This document shows positions 32,130-43,222 of a stretch of DNA of 64,000 nucleotides, one piece after another. The first letter of the stretch is position 1, and each line of letters starts with the position of its first letter. The stretch is from Serripes groenlandicus. Lineage: Eukaryota > Mollusca > Bivalvia > Cardiida > Cardiidae. Below the pieces are notes generated by a model, which had not been told where the DNA came from, made no database searches, and was given only the letters and a program-made list of their open reading frames with translations. The DNA is taken from contig JASEVX010000034.1 in NCBI GenBank assembly GCA_031761405.1, forward strand, positions 912,501 to 976,500, given 5' to 3'. Position numbers and translations under genes: made by a program.

Positions 32130-34352
32130 CTATTGATGCTCAATTAGCAAAACCAGTTTGTGTACACTGCGCTCTAGAATTGTCACTGGAGCTGTTCCTC
32201 GGATTCCGACCTTGACCTTGACCCTACGCACGAGTCCATCGTCATCAGGATTGGCTTCAACAACGAAAGCGAGCGGCCACTGATTTCTTGGTAGGTCCGC
32301 GTCCTTGATCAACACGATATCGTCCACACGGATGTTGCGGCGAGCCGTATGCCACTTTTGTCGGAGTGATATGGCAGCAATGTACTCTCGTTGCCATCGC
32401 GACCAAAACTGTTCAAGTAAATATTGCACTCTTCTCCATCGTTTTCGCAAGAAGAGATCTTCACGCACGAACTCTCCGGGTGGTGGTGCAGGAACATCTG
32501 ATTTTCCGGTCAGTATGTGGTTCGGGGTAAGTGGTTCTAATGCACTCGGATCATTTGTATCCGACACAGTTAACGGACGGCTGTTAACAATAGCCATCAC
32601 TTCGTAAAACAAAGTTCTCAATGAAGCGTCATCCAAACGTCCTGGGCACAGTAACAGTACAGAATTCAGAACATTTCTAATGGTCCTTATTTGTCTTTCC
32701 CACACTCCTCCTGTATGGCTTGAGCATGGAGCATTCAATTTAAAATCACACTGTTTCTCAGCAAGATAGGATGTTACCTTAGGTACATCAATTTTGACAC
32801 TTAGCTCATTTTTAGCACCTATAAAGTTAGAACCTTGATCTGAACGTATTTGTCTCACAGTACCACGGATTGCCAAGAAACATCTTAAACTGTTAATGAA
32901 CACATCTGTAGACATGTCGTCAAGCATTTCAATATGAACTGCGCGCGAACACAAACAAGTAAATAACAGTCCATATCGTTTGATTTCCTTACGACCTTGT
33001 TTCACGGTAAACGGTCCAAAACAGTCCATGCCACAGTATGTGAAAGGTGGGTACTCTTCAACACGATCACTGGGTAAGTCTGCCATTCTCTGAGACTCTG
33101 TAGGTCGTCTGAGTTTACGACACACAACACAGTCCCTTATAAAGTTTGCAACAATTTTACTCCCACCAACAATCCAATAGCCTAAACATCTTAGTTTGTT
33201 CACAGTAAAGCCTCGGCCTTGATGTTTAATGTTCTGATGTGCATGAGATATAATTAGTTTTGTCACGTGAGCATTCTTTGGAAGGATTACTGGGTAAATG
33301 CATGTTTCAGGTAGATTAGCTTTTCGTAGACGAGTTCCGACCCGCAATACACTATTCTTCAGTATGGGATCCAGAGGGTACAGGCTACTAGACTTGGGTA
33401 ACGCTGTTGATGAGCCCAGTGTATCTATCACACCTGGAAATGAATCGCGTTGAACTAACTTTACGATAGTCAATTCAGCCTTGTGACGTTCGTCAACCGT
33501 TGGAGAATGTGTTCCCTTAACACCGTTTGCTAGTCTTTGCAATCTAGCCACAACAGAAATGGCCTTGGACCAACATGAAAATCTTTCAAGAAGCTCTAAA
33601 ATGTTTATATGTTCTGACGTTTCGGTATGGAGTGACCTAGCGGATCTGACCTCAGGATCACCTAGTTTAAGTTCCGGTATCACTGTCTCATACTCTATGT
33701 GCCGTTGCCAAAGAAAGGCTGGACCGGTAAACCATGTAGAATTTTGAAGCTCTGTTACGTTGAGACCACGTGAAGCATGGTCTGCTGGATTGTTACTCGA
33801 CCGCACATAGAACCATTGACTTGGTTCCGTAGATTGTCTTATCATTTGCACACGATTTGCGACAAAAACATGAAACCGACGTGCTTCATTGGCAATGTAT
33901 CCTAGCACTACACGCGAGTCAGTCCAGAAATATTCCCTATTCACTGGCAGATCGATTTCTCTCTTTAAAAACTGGCTCATTTTAACAGATAAGTGAGCTG
34001 CTGTTAGTTCAAGTCTGGGAATTGTCACAATAGTCAATGGAGCCACTCTTGCCTTTCCGATAAGCAGCGCACAATGCACACTGTCCTTATTCACTAGTCT
34101 GATGTACGAGCACTGACCGTATCCGTAACTGCTCGCATCTGAGAAATGATGAAGTTCAATGACAGTGTCTTCGTCAAACTTGTTAGGAATCAAACATCTT
34201 TGGATCTGTAAGTTCTGAAGTCCCTTTAGATCTTTGATCCAGTTGTTCCATTCAGGTTCATCAGAGACCGGAAGTTGGTCATCCCAACCTATACCACTTT
34301 GACACATTTGCTGCAATATTTTCTTCCCCTTCAACGTGACAGGGGAGAGCAA
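32130..34352 (-). CDS. BEL/Pao RNase H and integrase (pol, 3' part)
   Basis: A 740-residue frame. The N-terminal third is Pao-type RNase H-like ('LTAAHLSVKM', 'FWTDSRVVLGYI'). The middle has an HHCC zinc finger ('HQNIKHQGRG' with 'CVVCRKLRRP') followed by an integrase core with D,D,E context ('YCGMDCFGPF', 'IRSDQGSNF', 'GGVWERQIRT'). The C-terminus is the DUF5641-type end of BEL/Pao integrases. This frame starts three bases from the stop of the reverse-transcriptase frame in another phase, so pol is split by a frame change at about 34352. Not a host gene. Confidence 0.9.
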   Translation of the reverse strand: MLSPVTLKGKKILQQMCQSGIGWDDQLPVSDEPEWNNWIKDLKGLQNLQIQRCLIPNKFDEDTVIELHHFSDASSYGYGQCSYIRLVNKDSVHCALLIGKARVAPLTIVTIPRLELTAAHLSVKMSQFLKREIDLPVNREYFWTDSRVVLGYIANEARRFHVFVANRVQMIRQSTEPSQWFYVRSSNNPADHASRGLNVTELQNSTWFTGPAFLWQRHIEYETVIPELKLGDPEVRSARSLHTETSEHINILELLERFSCWSKAISVVARLQRLANGVKGTHSPTVDERHKAELTIVKLVQRDSFPGVIDTLGSSTALPKSSSLYPLDPILKNSVLRVGTRLRKANLPETCIYPVILPKNAHVTKLIISHAHQNIKHQGRGFTVNKLRCLGYWIVGGSKIVANFIRDCVVCRKLRRPTESQRMADLPSDRVEEYPPFTYCGMDCFGPFTVKQGRKEIKRYGLLFTCLCSRAVHIEMLDDMSTDVFINSLRCFLAIRGTVRQIRSDQGSNFIGAKNELSVKIDVPKVTSYLAEKQCDFKLNAPCSSHTGGVWERQIRTIRNVLNSVLLLCPGRLDDASLRTLFYEVMAIVNSRPLTVSDTNDPSALEPLTPNHILTGKSDVPAPPPGEFVREDLFLRKRWRRVQYLLEQFWSRWQREYIAAISLRQKWHTARRNIRVDDIVLIKDADLPRNQWPLAFVVEANPDDDGLVRRVKVKVGIRGTAPVTILERSVHKLVLLIEHQ

Positions 34353-34354
34353 TC

Positions 34355-36283
34355 CTAGGGGTTCAATAACGATGCAACTACAGACAATATGTTCCGCCTG
34401 ATTGGTGACATGTTACTTAAGTCCTTGTCTAATTCGCGAAATACACAAAACTGAAAAATGTCTTGTTCGATGCTCCATGAAATGCCAAGTGCTCGTTCAA
34501 CAGGTAAGGTTTCAAATGTCAAGTCCAGATCTTTGACGTCTTCAGCTCTTTCTGATGCTGGTATAGACTGAATGACAGATCTGCTATTTGAGACAAACTT
34601 ATGTAAGCGTAGTCCTCCATTGCTGCAAATCGTTTGAGCATCCTTAACTAGCTGCATAGCTTTTCGTTCAGTTTTCACACTGGTAAGACCATCGTCTACA
34701 TAGAAGTCCCGTTGCACAAATGACGATGCTTTAGGATATTTGTCTTCTTGGGACTTAGCTAGATACTTTAGACCGTAATTAGCACACCCAGGTGACGAGG
34801 CTGCACCAAATAAGTGTTTTCTCATGCGAAAGTCTGCAATTTGGGAGTTCATGTCCCCATCTTTCCACCATAAAAATCGTAGATAATCTCGATCTGGTTC
34901 ACACACAAAGAATTGATGGAACATTTTTTTAATGTCACACATTATAGCAACTGGAAAACGTCTGAATCTTATAAGAACACCTGCTAGTCCGTTTGTGAGA
35001 TCTGGCCCACTAAGTAGATGCTGATTCAAGGAAGTATTCTGATATTTGGCAGAACAATCAAATAATATGCGGAGCTTATCTGGCTTCTTTGGATGGAAAA
35101 CACCGTGATGCGGTATGTACCACTGACAATCTGATGCCGACCTTTCAGGAACTGGTTCGGCATCTCCACGTTCAATCATCTCTTTCATGAATGTTTTGTA
35201 TCTCTCATGGTATTGCTCATCCCTACTCAGTTTGCGTTTAAGGTGGAATAACCGTGTCAAGGCAAGGTGTCTATTGTTTGGTAGTATAGGCCTTTCCTTG
35301 AATGGAAGTGGTGGTTCTAAGTGTTTGTCGTTACGTTGGTGCACGTTTTCTTCCATTATGTTCAAGAACAAAATATCTTCCTGCGAAACCTTGACATCGT
35401 TAACACAGTCATGGGCAAAGTCCGTCTCCAGCGCCTTAACAGCATCCTTTGGGGATACTGGTGGTAATTCCTTGACGCAAACACGGTGACATGTGGAAAA
35501 AATGTTATGTGGGGAGTTATATCCGGAGTCACTATATCCAACAACACTCCAACCAAGGCTTGTGAGTACTGCGTAAGGTTGTGTTCCCTTTCCCTGAATT
35601 GTTTCTCGAGGTGCCAAGGCCTCCGGGCAGTTATAGCCTAACAATAGGCCGACATCGCAGGATTGCATAGGCGCGAGCTTCTCAGCGATTTCCTTTAGGT
35701 GTGGCCACGCTGACGCTGTTTCACGCGTTGGAATATGGGATCGGTCAACCGGAATGAAGCCCCTTGTATAGGCATTGCTAATTCTCAGCTTTTCACTTGA
35801 TTGAAAACCACGAACTTTAAGTCCTGTTATTCTCTTACTCTGGATAACAGTTCTTTCAGAAGCCATGGTAGACAAGCTCAATTTTATGGGATTGCCTTGA
35901 ACTTGTAAGCTTGCTGCTGTATCTTCATGAATGAATGAAGTATCACTTTGTGTGTCCAAAAGCGCATATGTCAAAATTTCACAATCAGGAGTACTTTCAG
36001 AAGACAGCCATACTGGTACGATCATCGAAGTGCTGTGACCTTCGTTTCTATTTACACGAAAGGCAGTTGCGGCCTTGACATTGTCCTGATCATAATTTTC
36101 GTTTTTACGCAATGGGCGTTCTTCATGCATACATGTTGGATGTCGAAGATTACACCTGTCACATTTGAGCTTTTCAGGACAGTCCTTGTTTCGGTGACCT
36201 CCATTTAAACACCCAAAACACAAACTGTTTTCTTTAATAAATGTTCGTTTCAGTTCAATCGTTAAGGGAATAATGTACGGCAA
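34355..36283 (-). CDS. BEL/Pao zinc knuckle, protease and reverse transcriptase (pol, 5' part)
   Basis: A 642-residue frame. A CCHC-type knuckle region comes first ('CFGCLNGGHRNKDC', then 'CDRCNLRHPTC'), followed by an aspartic-protease-like segment with 'ALLDTQSDTSF' (DTQS in place of the more usual DSGS/DTGS). The reverse transcriptase has 'IMCDIKKMFHQF', 'FGAASSPG' and the catalytic 'YVDD'. It ends in TAG at 34355, in the middle of the conserved region that normally continues into RNase H, so the copy carries a frame change. It overlaps the gag frame end (36262) by 22 bases in a different phase. Confidence 0.9.
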   Translation of the reverse strand: MPYIIPLTIELKRTFIKENSLCFGCLNGGHRNKDCPEKLKCDRCNLRHPTCMHEERPLRKNENYDQDNVKAATAFRVNRNEGHSTSMIVPVWLSSESTPDCEILTYALLDTQSDTSFIHEDTAASLQVQGNPIKLSLSTMASERTVIQSKRITGLKVRGFQSSEKLRISNAYTRGFIPVDRSHIPTRETASAWPHLKEIAEKLAPMQSCDVGLLLGYNCPEALAPRETIQGKGTQPYAVLTSLGWSVVGYSDSGYNSPHNIFSTCHRVCVKELPPVSPKDAVKALETDFAHDCVNDVKVSQEDILFLNIMEENVHQRNDKHLEPPLPFKERPILPNNRHLALTRLFHLKRKLSRDEQYHERYKTFMKEMIERGDAEPVPERSASDCQWYIPHHGVFHPKKPDKLRILFDCSAKYQNTSLNQHLLSGPDLTNGLAGVLIRFRRFPVAIMCDIKKMFHQFFVCEPDRDYLRFLWWKDGDMNSQIADFRMRKHLFGAASSPGCANYGLKYLAKSQEDKYPKASSFVQRDFYVDDGLTSVKTERKAMQLVKDAQTICSNGGLRLHKFVSNSRSVIQSIPASERAEDVKDLDLTFETLPVERALGISWSIEQDIFQFCVFRELDKDLSNMSPIRRNILSVVASLLNP

Positions 36284-37002
36284 TCTGAAATTGTATGATA
36301 TTTCTTCTTACAATACACACACAGTTTTTGCCCGTACACGCCATTGAGATTTGAGTTTGTCGTTTCACTTGCATTTGTTGATAGTGTCTTAACGTTATGC
36401 TTGTCAACAGGTTTGCTTTCAAGAAAATATGGTGACGACATTGGGTTACATGCGATTCGCGCTTCTTTGTTTACAAAGTTTACAAATTGCTTAAAAGTCG
36501 GATAACTGCCAATGCTATCAAGGGTTGACTGTACTTCACGGTTCCACTTATTTGCAGCCCATTCTGGTAGTTTTTTCACCATTTTGCGATTCTCAAAGCA
36601 GTCGCTAAGTACACCAAGATTAGAAAACTGTTCACTTGCATCTCTGCAAGCACGCAAAAAATCAGCAAAGTCACAAAGTAATCTTGGATTACGTGCAGGA
36701 ATACCGGGCCAATTGTCCAATTTTGTCCGAAATGCCCTTTTCACAATGAATGGGTGTCCAAACCGTTCCTCTAGAATAGCCATTGCATTTTCGTATGCCT
36801 TTGCACTGCCGCTGAAGAAGAAACCTTCAATTGCTCGCTTTGCCTCACCACCAACATACCTTTTCAAGTAAAATATTTTATCATTTGGAGAGATGCCCTT
36901 GCCTTCAATAAGCAGTTTAAAGGAAGTCCTCCATTCCATAAACTGAAGTGGATCATCAGTAAATACTGATGGTTCTGGTACAGGAAGTCTATTCAAATTC
37001 AC
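36262..37002 (-). CDS. BEL/Pao gag-like region (DUF1759)
   Basis: A 246-residue frame with the DUF1759 signature of Pao gag ('FMEWRTSFKLLIEG', 'DKIFYLKRYVGGEAKRAIEG', 'AILEERFGHP'), ending before 'CVYCKKKYHTISDC', a first CCHC knuckle. It is followed in another phase by the protease/reverse-transcriptase frame. Confidence 0.85.
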   Translation of the reverse strand: MNLNRLPVPEPSVFTDDPLQFMEWRTSFKLLIEGKGISPNDKIFYLKRYVGGEAKRAIEGFFFSGSAKAYENAMAILEERFGHPFIVKRAFRTKLDNWPGIPARNPRLLCDFADFLRACRDASEQFSNLGVLSDCFENRKMVKKLPEWAANKWNREVQSTLDSIGSYPTFKQFVNFVNKEARIACNPMSSPYFLESKPVDKHNVKTLSTNASETTNSNLNGVYGQKLCVYCKKKYHTISDCRTLFP

Positions 37003-37766
37003 TGAGTCTGCTAGGGCCTTCGCTAATTCACTGGTTGAATGTTCATTGTTACTAGCTATAGGCTGATTGCTAGATTCATTTGCTACTTGAGTGTAAGTGG
37101 CTAGTCTCGCTTCTGCTGCTGCTACGCTCTTTTTGGCGTTTATTATTTCGCGTTCTGAAGCTTGATTATTTTTAGTGTTATTGCATTCTCTGTCAACTTC
37201 AAGAGCAGCAAGCTCAGCCCTTTTATCAGCAAGTTCGTCTGCTGCGTCAACAGCTTTCTCAGATGCGACAGATTTTATTGTAATGCCTGACTTAACAGAT
37301 TATGAATCAATGTCTGACAAAGTAAATATTGAATTTGCATATCCGGTATTTTGTAATTGCTTTTTGAACTGAATGTCATCATAGTGTTCAACTCCAGATA
37401 TCATTTCATTTATCAATTTTAAAGCATCATTTGTGACAGCGATGCACGCGTCAACTCGACGTCTGCATTTGGAGTTACACAGTACTTCAATCTTTCAAAA
37501 CATTGTATTACATTTCTCTCATGTGTTTGGATAGAGTCCATCATACTACCAAGTTCACTATCAGTGCATTTTTCTCTAAGTCTAGTTTTACATTCCTTAA
37601 TATGAATTTTCCACTGGTCATATGTTCGATTTAGATGCGATATTCTTGTATGTGACTCGTCTTCCATGTGTGCAGTCATCTTCTGTGTGCGAATCGTCTC
37701 GCGCTGTGGACGTTCCTCGACTGGGTGATTAGTTTGGTCCGAAACCTCTGGGTCCTGAGTCTTCAT
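37003..37766 (-). CDS. BEL/Pao gag N-terminal region, broken
   Basis: ATG at 37766 opens a 115-residue charged frame ('QWKIHIKECKTRLREKCTDS') that stops at 37419. The sequence from 37350 to 37003 keeps coiled-coil-like codon content on the minus strand in other frames (rich in Ala, Glu and Lys). This is the expected gag N-terminus, but it is not one continuous frame. The ATG lies 32 bases inside the 5' LTR. Confidence 0.6.
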
Positions 37767-37797
37767 GTCGAAGGTTGATGATGAACCCAGTTCTTAC

Positions 37798-39894
37798 TGT
37801 AAGGAGCCCTTGGTCTCAAAAGAAAATTCGTGACTGGTTCTTATCTTTATTAGTAGAAAACCGTAAGAACTGAAATTAACAATACAACGTCATGAATATA
37901 CATGTAAACAAAAAGATTACAAGCTTAAACATAATGCAAATGCCTTTATACGTTAAACAATCAATAACTAGAAATATCACTGAAGATGATAAATACCCCC
38001 AAAACAGCACCTTGACTCAAAATATGGTTTACGACCGACCAACAAAAGGGCCATAACTCTGTAAACAAGAAAAAGTAACAAAGGGCAATAACTCTGTATT
38101 TAGATTAAATAGAGTTATGGTTTCTGTACACTGCACTTTCTCTCAATGTGTTGTATCATCCTATGAAGTTTTATTAAATTCCAACAATTAGTTTTAAAGT
38201 TATGCTCCGGACAAGACTCTACGAATATGAAAAAGTAACAAACGGCAATAACTCTGTCATTATGTAAAGTAGAGTTATGTTTCTTGTAAACTGCACTTCC
38301 TCTGATTATGCTCTACCATTATATGTAGTTTTATTAGATTCCATCTATTAGTTATTAAGTAATTCTACGGACAAGAAAAAGTAACAAAGGGCAATAACTC
38401 TGTATTTAGATAAAATAGAGTTATGGTTCCTGTACACCGCACTTCCTCTCAATGTGTTGTATCATCCTATGAAGTTTAATTAAATTCCAACAATTTGTTT
38501 TAAAGTTATGCTCTGGACAAGACTCTACGAATAAGAAAAAGTAACAAAGGGCAATAACTCTGTAATTATGTAAATTAGAGTTATGGTTCTTGTACACTGC
38601 ACTTCCTCTGATTATGCTCTACCATTGTATGCAGTTTTATTAGATTCCATCTGTTAGTTATTAAGTAATTCTCCGGACAAGAAAAAGTAACAAAGGGCAA
38701 TAACTCGGTATTTATATTAAATAGAGTTATGGTTCCTGTACACTGCACTTCCTCTCAATGTGTGGTATCATCCTATGAAGTTTTAATAAATTCCAAGAAT
38801 CAGTTTTAAAGTTATGCTCTGGACAAGACTCTACGAATAAGAAAAAGTAACAAAGGGCAATAACTCTGTAATTATGTAAATTAGAGTTATGGTTCTTGTA
38901 CACTGCACTTCCTCTGATTATGCTCTACCATTGTATGCAGTTTTATTAGATTCCATCTGTTAGTTATTAAGTAATTCTCCGGACAAGAAAAAGTAACAAA
39001 GGGCAATAACTCTTTATTTAGATTAAATAGAGTTATGGTTCCTATACACTGCACTTCCTCTCAATGTGTTGTATCATCCTATGAAGTTTTATTAAATTCC
39101 AACAATTAGTTTTAAAGTTATGCTCCGGACAAGACTCTACGAATAAGAAAAAGTAACAAAGGGCAATAACTTTGTATTTAGATAAAATAGAGTTATGGTT
39201 CCTGTACACCGCACTTCCTCTCAATGTGTTGTATCATCCTATGAAGTTTCGTTCAAATCCTATGTTGCATTGTTAAGAATAAGATATGGTCCGGACAAAA
39301 TATGGCTTCCGACCGACCGACCGACCGACACAGTGACTCCTATATACCCCCCCAAAACTTTGTTTTTTGGGGGTATAATTACATATCAGAAATCTTGTAC
39401 ATTAAGATGGTTCATCCTTCGGTATAAGCACTTAAGAAACAAACAATTCTAAATGCCTGAACTGAATAAAACAAAACCTTTTGGCTCCGTCAACAATACA
39501 AATATTTAGTCGTTAAACGTTTAAGACAACAAACAATGAAGCCTTCGTTCAATGCATAATCATATAAAATATCCATATACCTGGTTCTTCTGACCAAGGT
39601 CCTTAAATCATTGCAATAATGAAGCAAAATACGTTGAAATCGTTAAAAATGTTCTTTTCGTTATTCGAACGTTTAATCAGTATCGTTTTAGCGCAACAAT
39701 CAAGGAATCAAGCGCTTGGTGACAATGACTGGAGGTTACACAACACTATATTATAAGGTCAAGGTACACTAGTTCACGTCAAAATAATTATCCGTGCAAA
39801 TACTGAGTGCAGACGTAATGAAAGTAAAACACATTGAAAAACACATTGTTAATATTAAATTAACAATGATTTAAGGCAAAATTAGACATTTACA
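37798..39894 (-). repeat. BEL/Pao 5' LTR with nested insertion
   Basis: 2,097 bp, made of a 686-bp LTR split by an insertion at about 37968-39378. LTR halves: 37798-37967 and 39379-39894. Confidence 0.9.
37968..39378. mobile_element. Satellite-cored element (family E) nested in the 5' LTR
   Basis: Starts 'ctagaaatatcactgaagat' then 'gataaatacccccaaaac' and ends 'tatacccccccaaaactttg' then 'ttttttgggggta', a hairpin. ATAA flanks both sides (37964-37967 and 39375-39378). The core has two alternating unit types of about 150 bp sharing 'aagtaacaaagggcaataac'. It ends in (ccga)n. Similar ends occur at 45990-46345 and 53432-54590. Confidence 0.85.
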
Positions 39895-39960
39895 CCATGT
39901 GTGTGCAAAGATGTTTTAAATTCGTCTGCTGCAGATATGTTGTTTATGGGAAAGGGTTAT
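39895..39960. mobile_element. MITE copy, right part, split by the BEL/Pao element
   Basis: Continues 30137-30295: 'ccatgtgtgtgcaaagatgt', 'gtctgctgcagatatgttgt' and 'gggaaagggtta'. CCATG is the retrotransposon's target duplication. Confidence 0.8.
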
Positions 39961-40199
39961 CAAAACATTGTAGCAAAAGAAACATTGCTCTAAATGAGCC
40001 ATTTCTAATTTTGGAACAAGGTTTTTCAAATTGATTCCCAAGCAGGCGCGTAACTGCCTATACGAGAATAAGCGGCTGAATCCACATGATTCTGACAAAA
40101 AAAGAAAAATCAGCCAAAGTTGCAGTATTTGTACTTGACTACATGCTCATAAATTATCAAACGTTCCTTGCCGTTTCTATACTAAAATATAATAGCCCT

Positions 40200-40990
40200 T
40201 ATAGTATATGCGACCCGGCTCGCATTTCTCCGGCCAGCAGCGGAGTGCTAGCTTAAAAAAAGGCCAGCACTTATCCGTAATCGCGGGTAGACGGCGGGAC
40301 CTGCCTTATAGCAAATTCGGGCCCGGCTCACATTTCTCTAACAGCAGCGGAATGCTCGCTTGAAACAGGGCCAGCACATCGCCATAACTAGACGGCGGGA
40401 CCTGCCTTATAGCATATGCGGCCCGGCTCACATTTTCTCTATCAGCAGCGGACTGCTCGCTTGAAAGTATGCCAGCACTTCGCCGTCTACCCGCGCTTAC
40501 GGCGAAGTGCTGGCCGTAAGCGCGGGTAGACGGCGGGGCCTGCCTTATAGCATATGCGGCTCCGGCTTATATATCCCCGGCCAGCAGTTCTCGCTTGACA
40601 CAAGACCAGCACTTCACTTAAGGGCGGATAGACGGCGGTACCTGCCTCATAGCAAATTCGGGCCCGGCGCTCACATTTCCCCTACCAGCAGCCGAATGCT
40701 CACTGGAAACAGGACCAGCACTTCGTTGTAAGCGCGGGTAGATGGCGGGACCTGCTTTATTGCAAAATTCGGCCACGGCTCACATTTCCCCTACCAGCAG
40801 CGGAGTGCTCGCTTGAAACAAGGCACTTAGCCGTAAACGCAAATAGACGGCGGGACCTGCCGTATAGCAAATTCGGCCACAGTTCACATTTCGGTGATAA
40901 GGGCCTCTGGGCCCCGAGTGCTCCCCTAATACATGCGGCGGAGTCTGTGAGAAACACGCCTAATAAAGGCCGACGATCCACTCCAGTGAC
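40200..40990. repeat. GC-rich minisatellite, about 118-bp units, with an inverted segment
   Basis: Six to seven diverged units of 'gcatatgcggcccggctcac', 'cagcagcggagtgctcgctt', 'gccagcacttcgccgtaagc' and 'gcgggtagacggcgggacct'. It is much more GC-rich than its surroundings. At 40471-40515 'ccagcacttcgccgtctacc' is followed by its inverse, giving a hairpin (arms about 15 bp). Confidence 0.85.
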
Positions 40991-40999
40991 AAGGGCATC

Positions 41000-41825
41000 T
41001 GGGCTTTAGCAGAGTTCTATCTTTCCAAAGGGTAAAATACTTAGTATCCGAGTGAAAAAGCGAAAAAATGTTCGAAATAAACTGTTTTATTGAACAAATC
41101 TTGGATTACTGTTCTTTTTCTAAAACATACTCAGGATAACTAAAACACATATATACATTTATATCAGTGCATCAAAACTGATACCCTTTACACAATGTAA
41201 CTAAATTACTTGCAACCACTAAATCATGGCAACCATTGATCAACTACCAGTTCACTATATAAACCATTGAAACCTGTTTACCACAGGGCTTAAACAGTTT
41301 ACACGCCTGGGCGCTGATTGCAATAGATTTTTTCAATGGGCATGTTGAATTTAAATGAGCATGCCCCATCGCAATTGGCCAGTTGCTTGAATAACAACAA
41401 TTTCAAGCCCTGCATCATGACAAACAGTGCTGGACTAAGAAATGTATCCCCTGGCAACAGGCAAATTGTCTCAATTAAATGGTTAGTTACTGTCACATGT
41501 GACAACTGTTGAGGGTCTCCAAGATTGATTGTTAGTGGTTTCTATAAATAGCAAGTGTCCTTGGCCTTGTCACGCATCTGAAACAGCTATAATCATCCAC
41601 AACCCAAACTAGTGGAAATATGGCCACAGGAGTGGTGACAAGGATTTTCTATAAATAGTAATGGTGACCTTGTAGTCACGTCCTTGAAATGGGAACCTGT
41701 TCAAGCGAAGGTCAACCAAAATAAAATGTAAAGATTGGTGGAAATCGGATAAAAACAATGTGGCTTCAGCAGCAGTGACAGGAAATCTCTTCAGGTGGAA
41801 CGCCTATCTCCCTCCCCACCCCACC
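41000..41825. other. Stretch without gene
   Basis: Contains two diverged copies of 'aagtgtcc/ggtgacctt ... ttctataaatag' type sequence (41530-41560 and 41625-41660), which look like a dispersed repeat. No exon recognised. Confidence 0.4.
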
Positions 41826-41829
41826 CAAA

Positions 41830-43222
41830 ACAAGAGGGCCATGATGGCCCTGGATCGCTCACCTAATTATACAATGTACTGTAATTCAAAACATGTCAAG
41901 ACAATTATTCTGAATGCAACCTCCACAGTGTTATCAATATTTTCCTTCATTTGGCCTAGTGATCTATAATTTTTTACCTGATATGACCCATATTCCAACA
42001 TGGACTAGATATCATCAAGACAACTTACTCAAAGTAAAAATGCGGCCTCCGGAGTTTGAACAATATTTTTCTTTATTGACCTAGTTTCTGATCCAATATG
42101 ACCCATATTCAAACTTGATCTAGATATAATTCAGACAAACGTTCTGACCAAATTCCAAGCTGCTGAAGCAAAAAATGCGGCATCCAAAGTGTTCACAAGA
42201 TTTTCCTTCAATTTGATCTAGTGACCTAGTTTTTGACCCAGCATGACCCATATTCGAACTTGGCCTACATATCATCAAGAAAAACATTCCGATAAAGTTT
42301 CATCATGCTGAAATTAAAAATGCAGTATCCAGAGTGTTAACAAGATTAACCTTCAATTTGGCCTAGTGACATAGTTTTTAACCCGGCATGACCCATATCC
42401 AAACTTGGCCTAGAAATCATTTAGACAAACATTCTGACCAAATTTCAAGCTACTGAAGCAAAAAATGTGGCATCCAAAGTGTTAACAAGATTTTCCTTCA
42501 ATTTGACCTAGTGACCTAGTTTTTGACCCGGCATGACCCATATTCAAACCTGGCCTAGATATCATTCAGCTCAACATTCTGAACACATTTCAAGTCGCTG
42601 AAGCAAAACATGCGGCTTCTACAGAGTTAACTAGATTTTCCATATTTGAACTTGACCTAGATATCTTTAAGACAAACATTCTGACAAAATTTCAAGCTGC
42701 TGAAGCAAAAAATGCGGCATCCAAAGTGTTAACAAGATTTTCCTTTAATTTGACATAACCCATATTCAAACTTGATCTAGATATTTTTAAGACAAACATT
42801 CTAACAAAATTTCAAACTGCTGAAGCAAAAATTGCGGCCTCTGGAGTGTTAACAAGATTTTCCTTTAATTTGACATAGTGACCTACTTTTCAACCCGACG
42901 TGACCCATGTTCGAACTTGACCTACATATCATCAAGACAAACATTCTGATAAAGTTTCAACATGCTCAAGTTGAAAATGTGGCCTCAAGAGTGTTAACAA
43001 GATTTCCCTTCAATTCGAGCTAGTGACCTAGTTTTTGACCTCATATGACCCAGTTTCGAACATGTCCAAGACTTTATGGAGATGAGCGTTCTGATAAACT
43101 TTCATGGAGATTGGATGCAAAATGTAGCCCGTAGAGTGTTAACAAGCTCAAATGTTGACGACGCACGACAGACAAAATTTGATCACAATAGTTCACCTTG
43201 CACATCATGCATAGGTGAGCTA
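41830..43222 (+). mobile_element. Satellite-cored element, family B
   Basis: Left end 'aacaagagggccatgatggc' then 'cctggatcgctcacct'. The core is some nine units of about 145 bp ('gacctagtgacctagttttt', 'gacccatattcaaacttgac', 'agtgttaacaagattttcct'). Right end 'gttgacgacgcacgacagac', 'tgatcacaatagttcacctt' and the hairpin to 'ggtgagctaaaaa'. The copy is complete and lies just outside the 3' end of the transposase gene. Confidence 0.85.

Larger units (their letters stand above)
30296..39894 (-). mobile_element. BEL/Pao LTR retrotransposon
   Basis: The two LTRs (30296-30981 and 37798-39894) start TG and end CA and are flanked by a 5-bp duplication, CCATG (30291-30295 and 39895-39899). Coding order on the minus strand is gag, protease, reverse transcriptase, RNase H and integrase, the BEL/Pao order. 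A purine tract (ggtgggag) abuts the 3' LTR at about 30982-30989. The LTRs are 686 bp each once the nested insertion is subtracted, and by eye they differ at only about four positions, so the insertion is recent. The coding frame is broken, so the copy is probably not autonomous. It lies inside the giant MULE, between its two genes. Confidence 0.92.
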
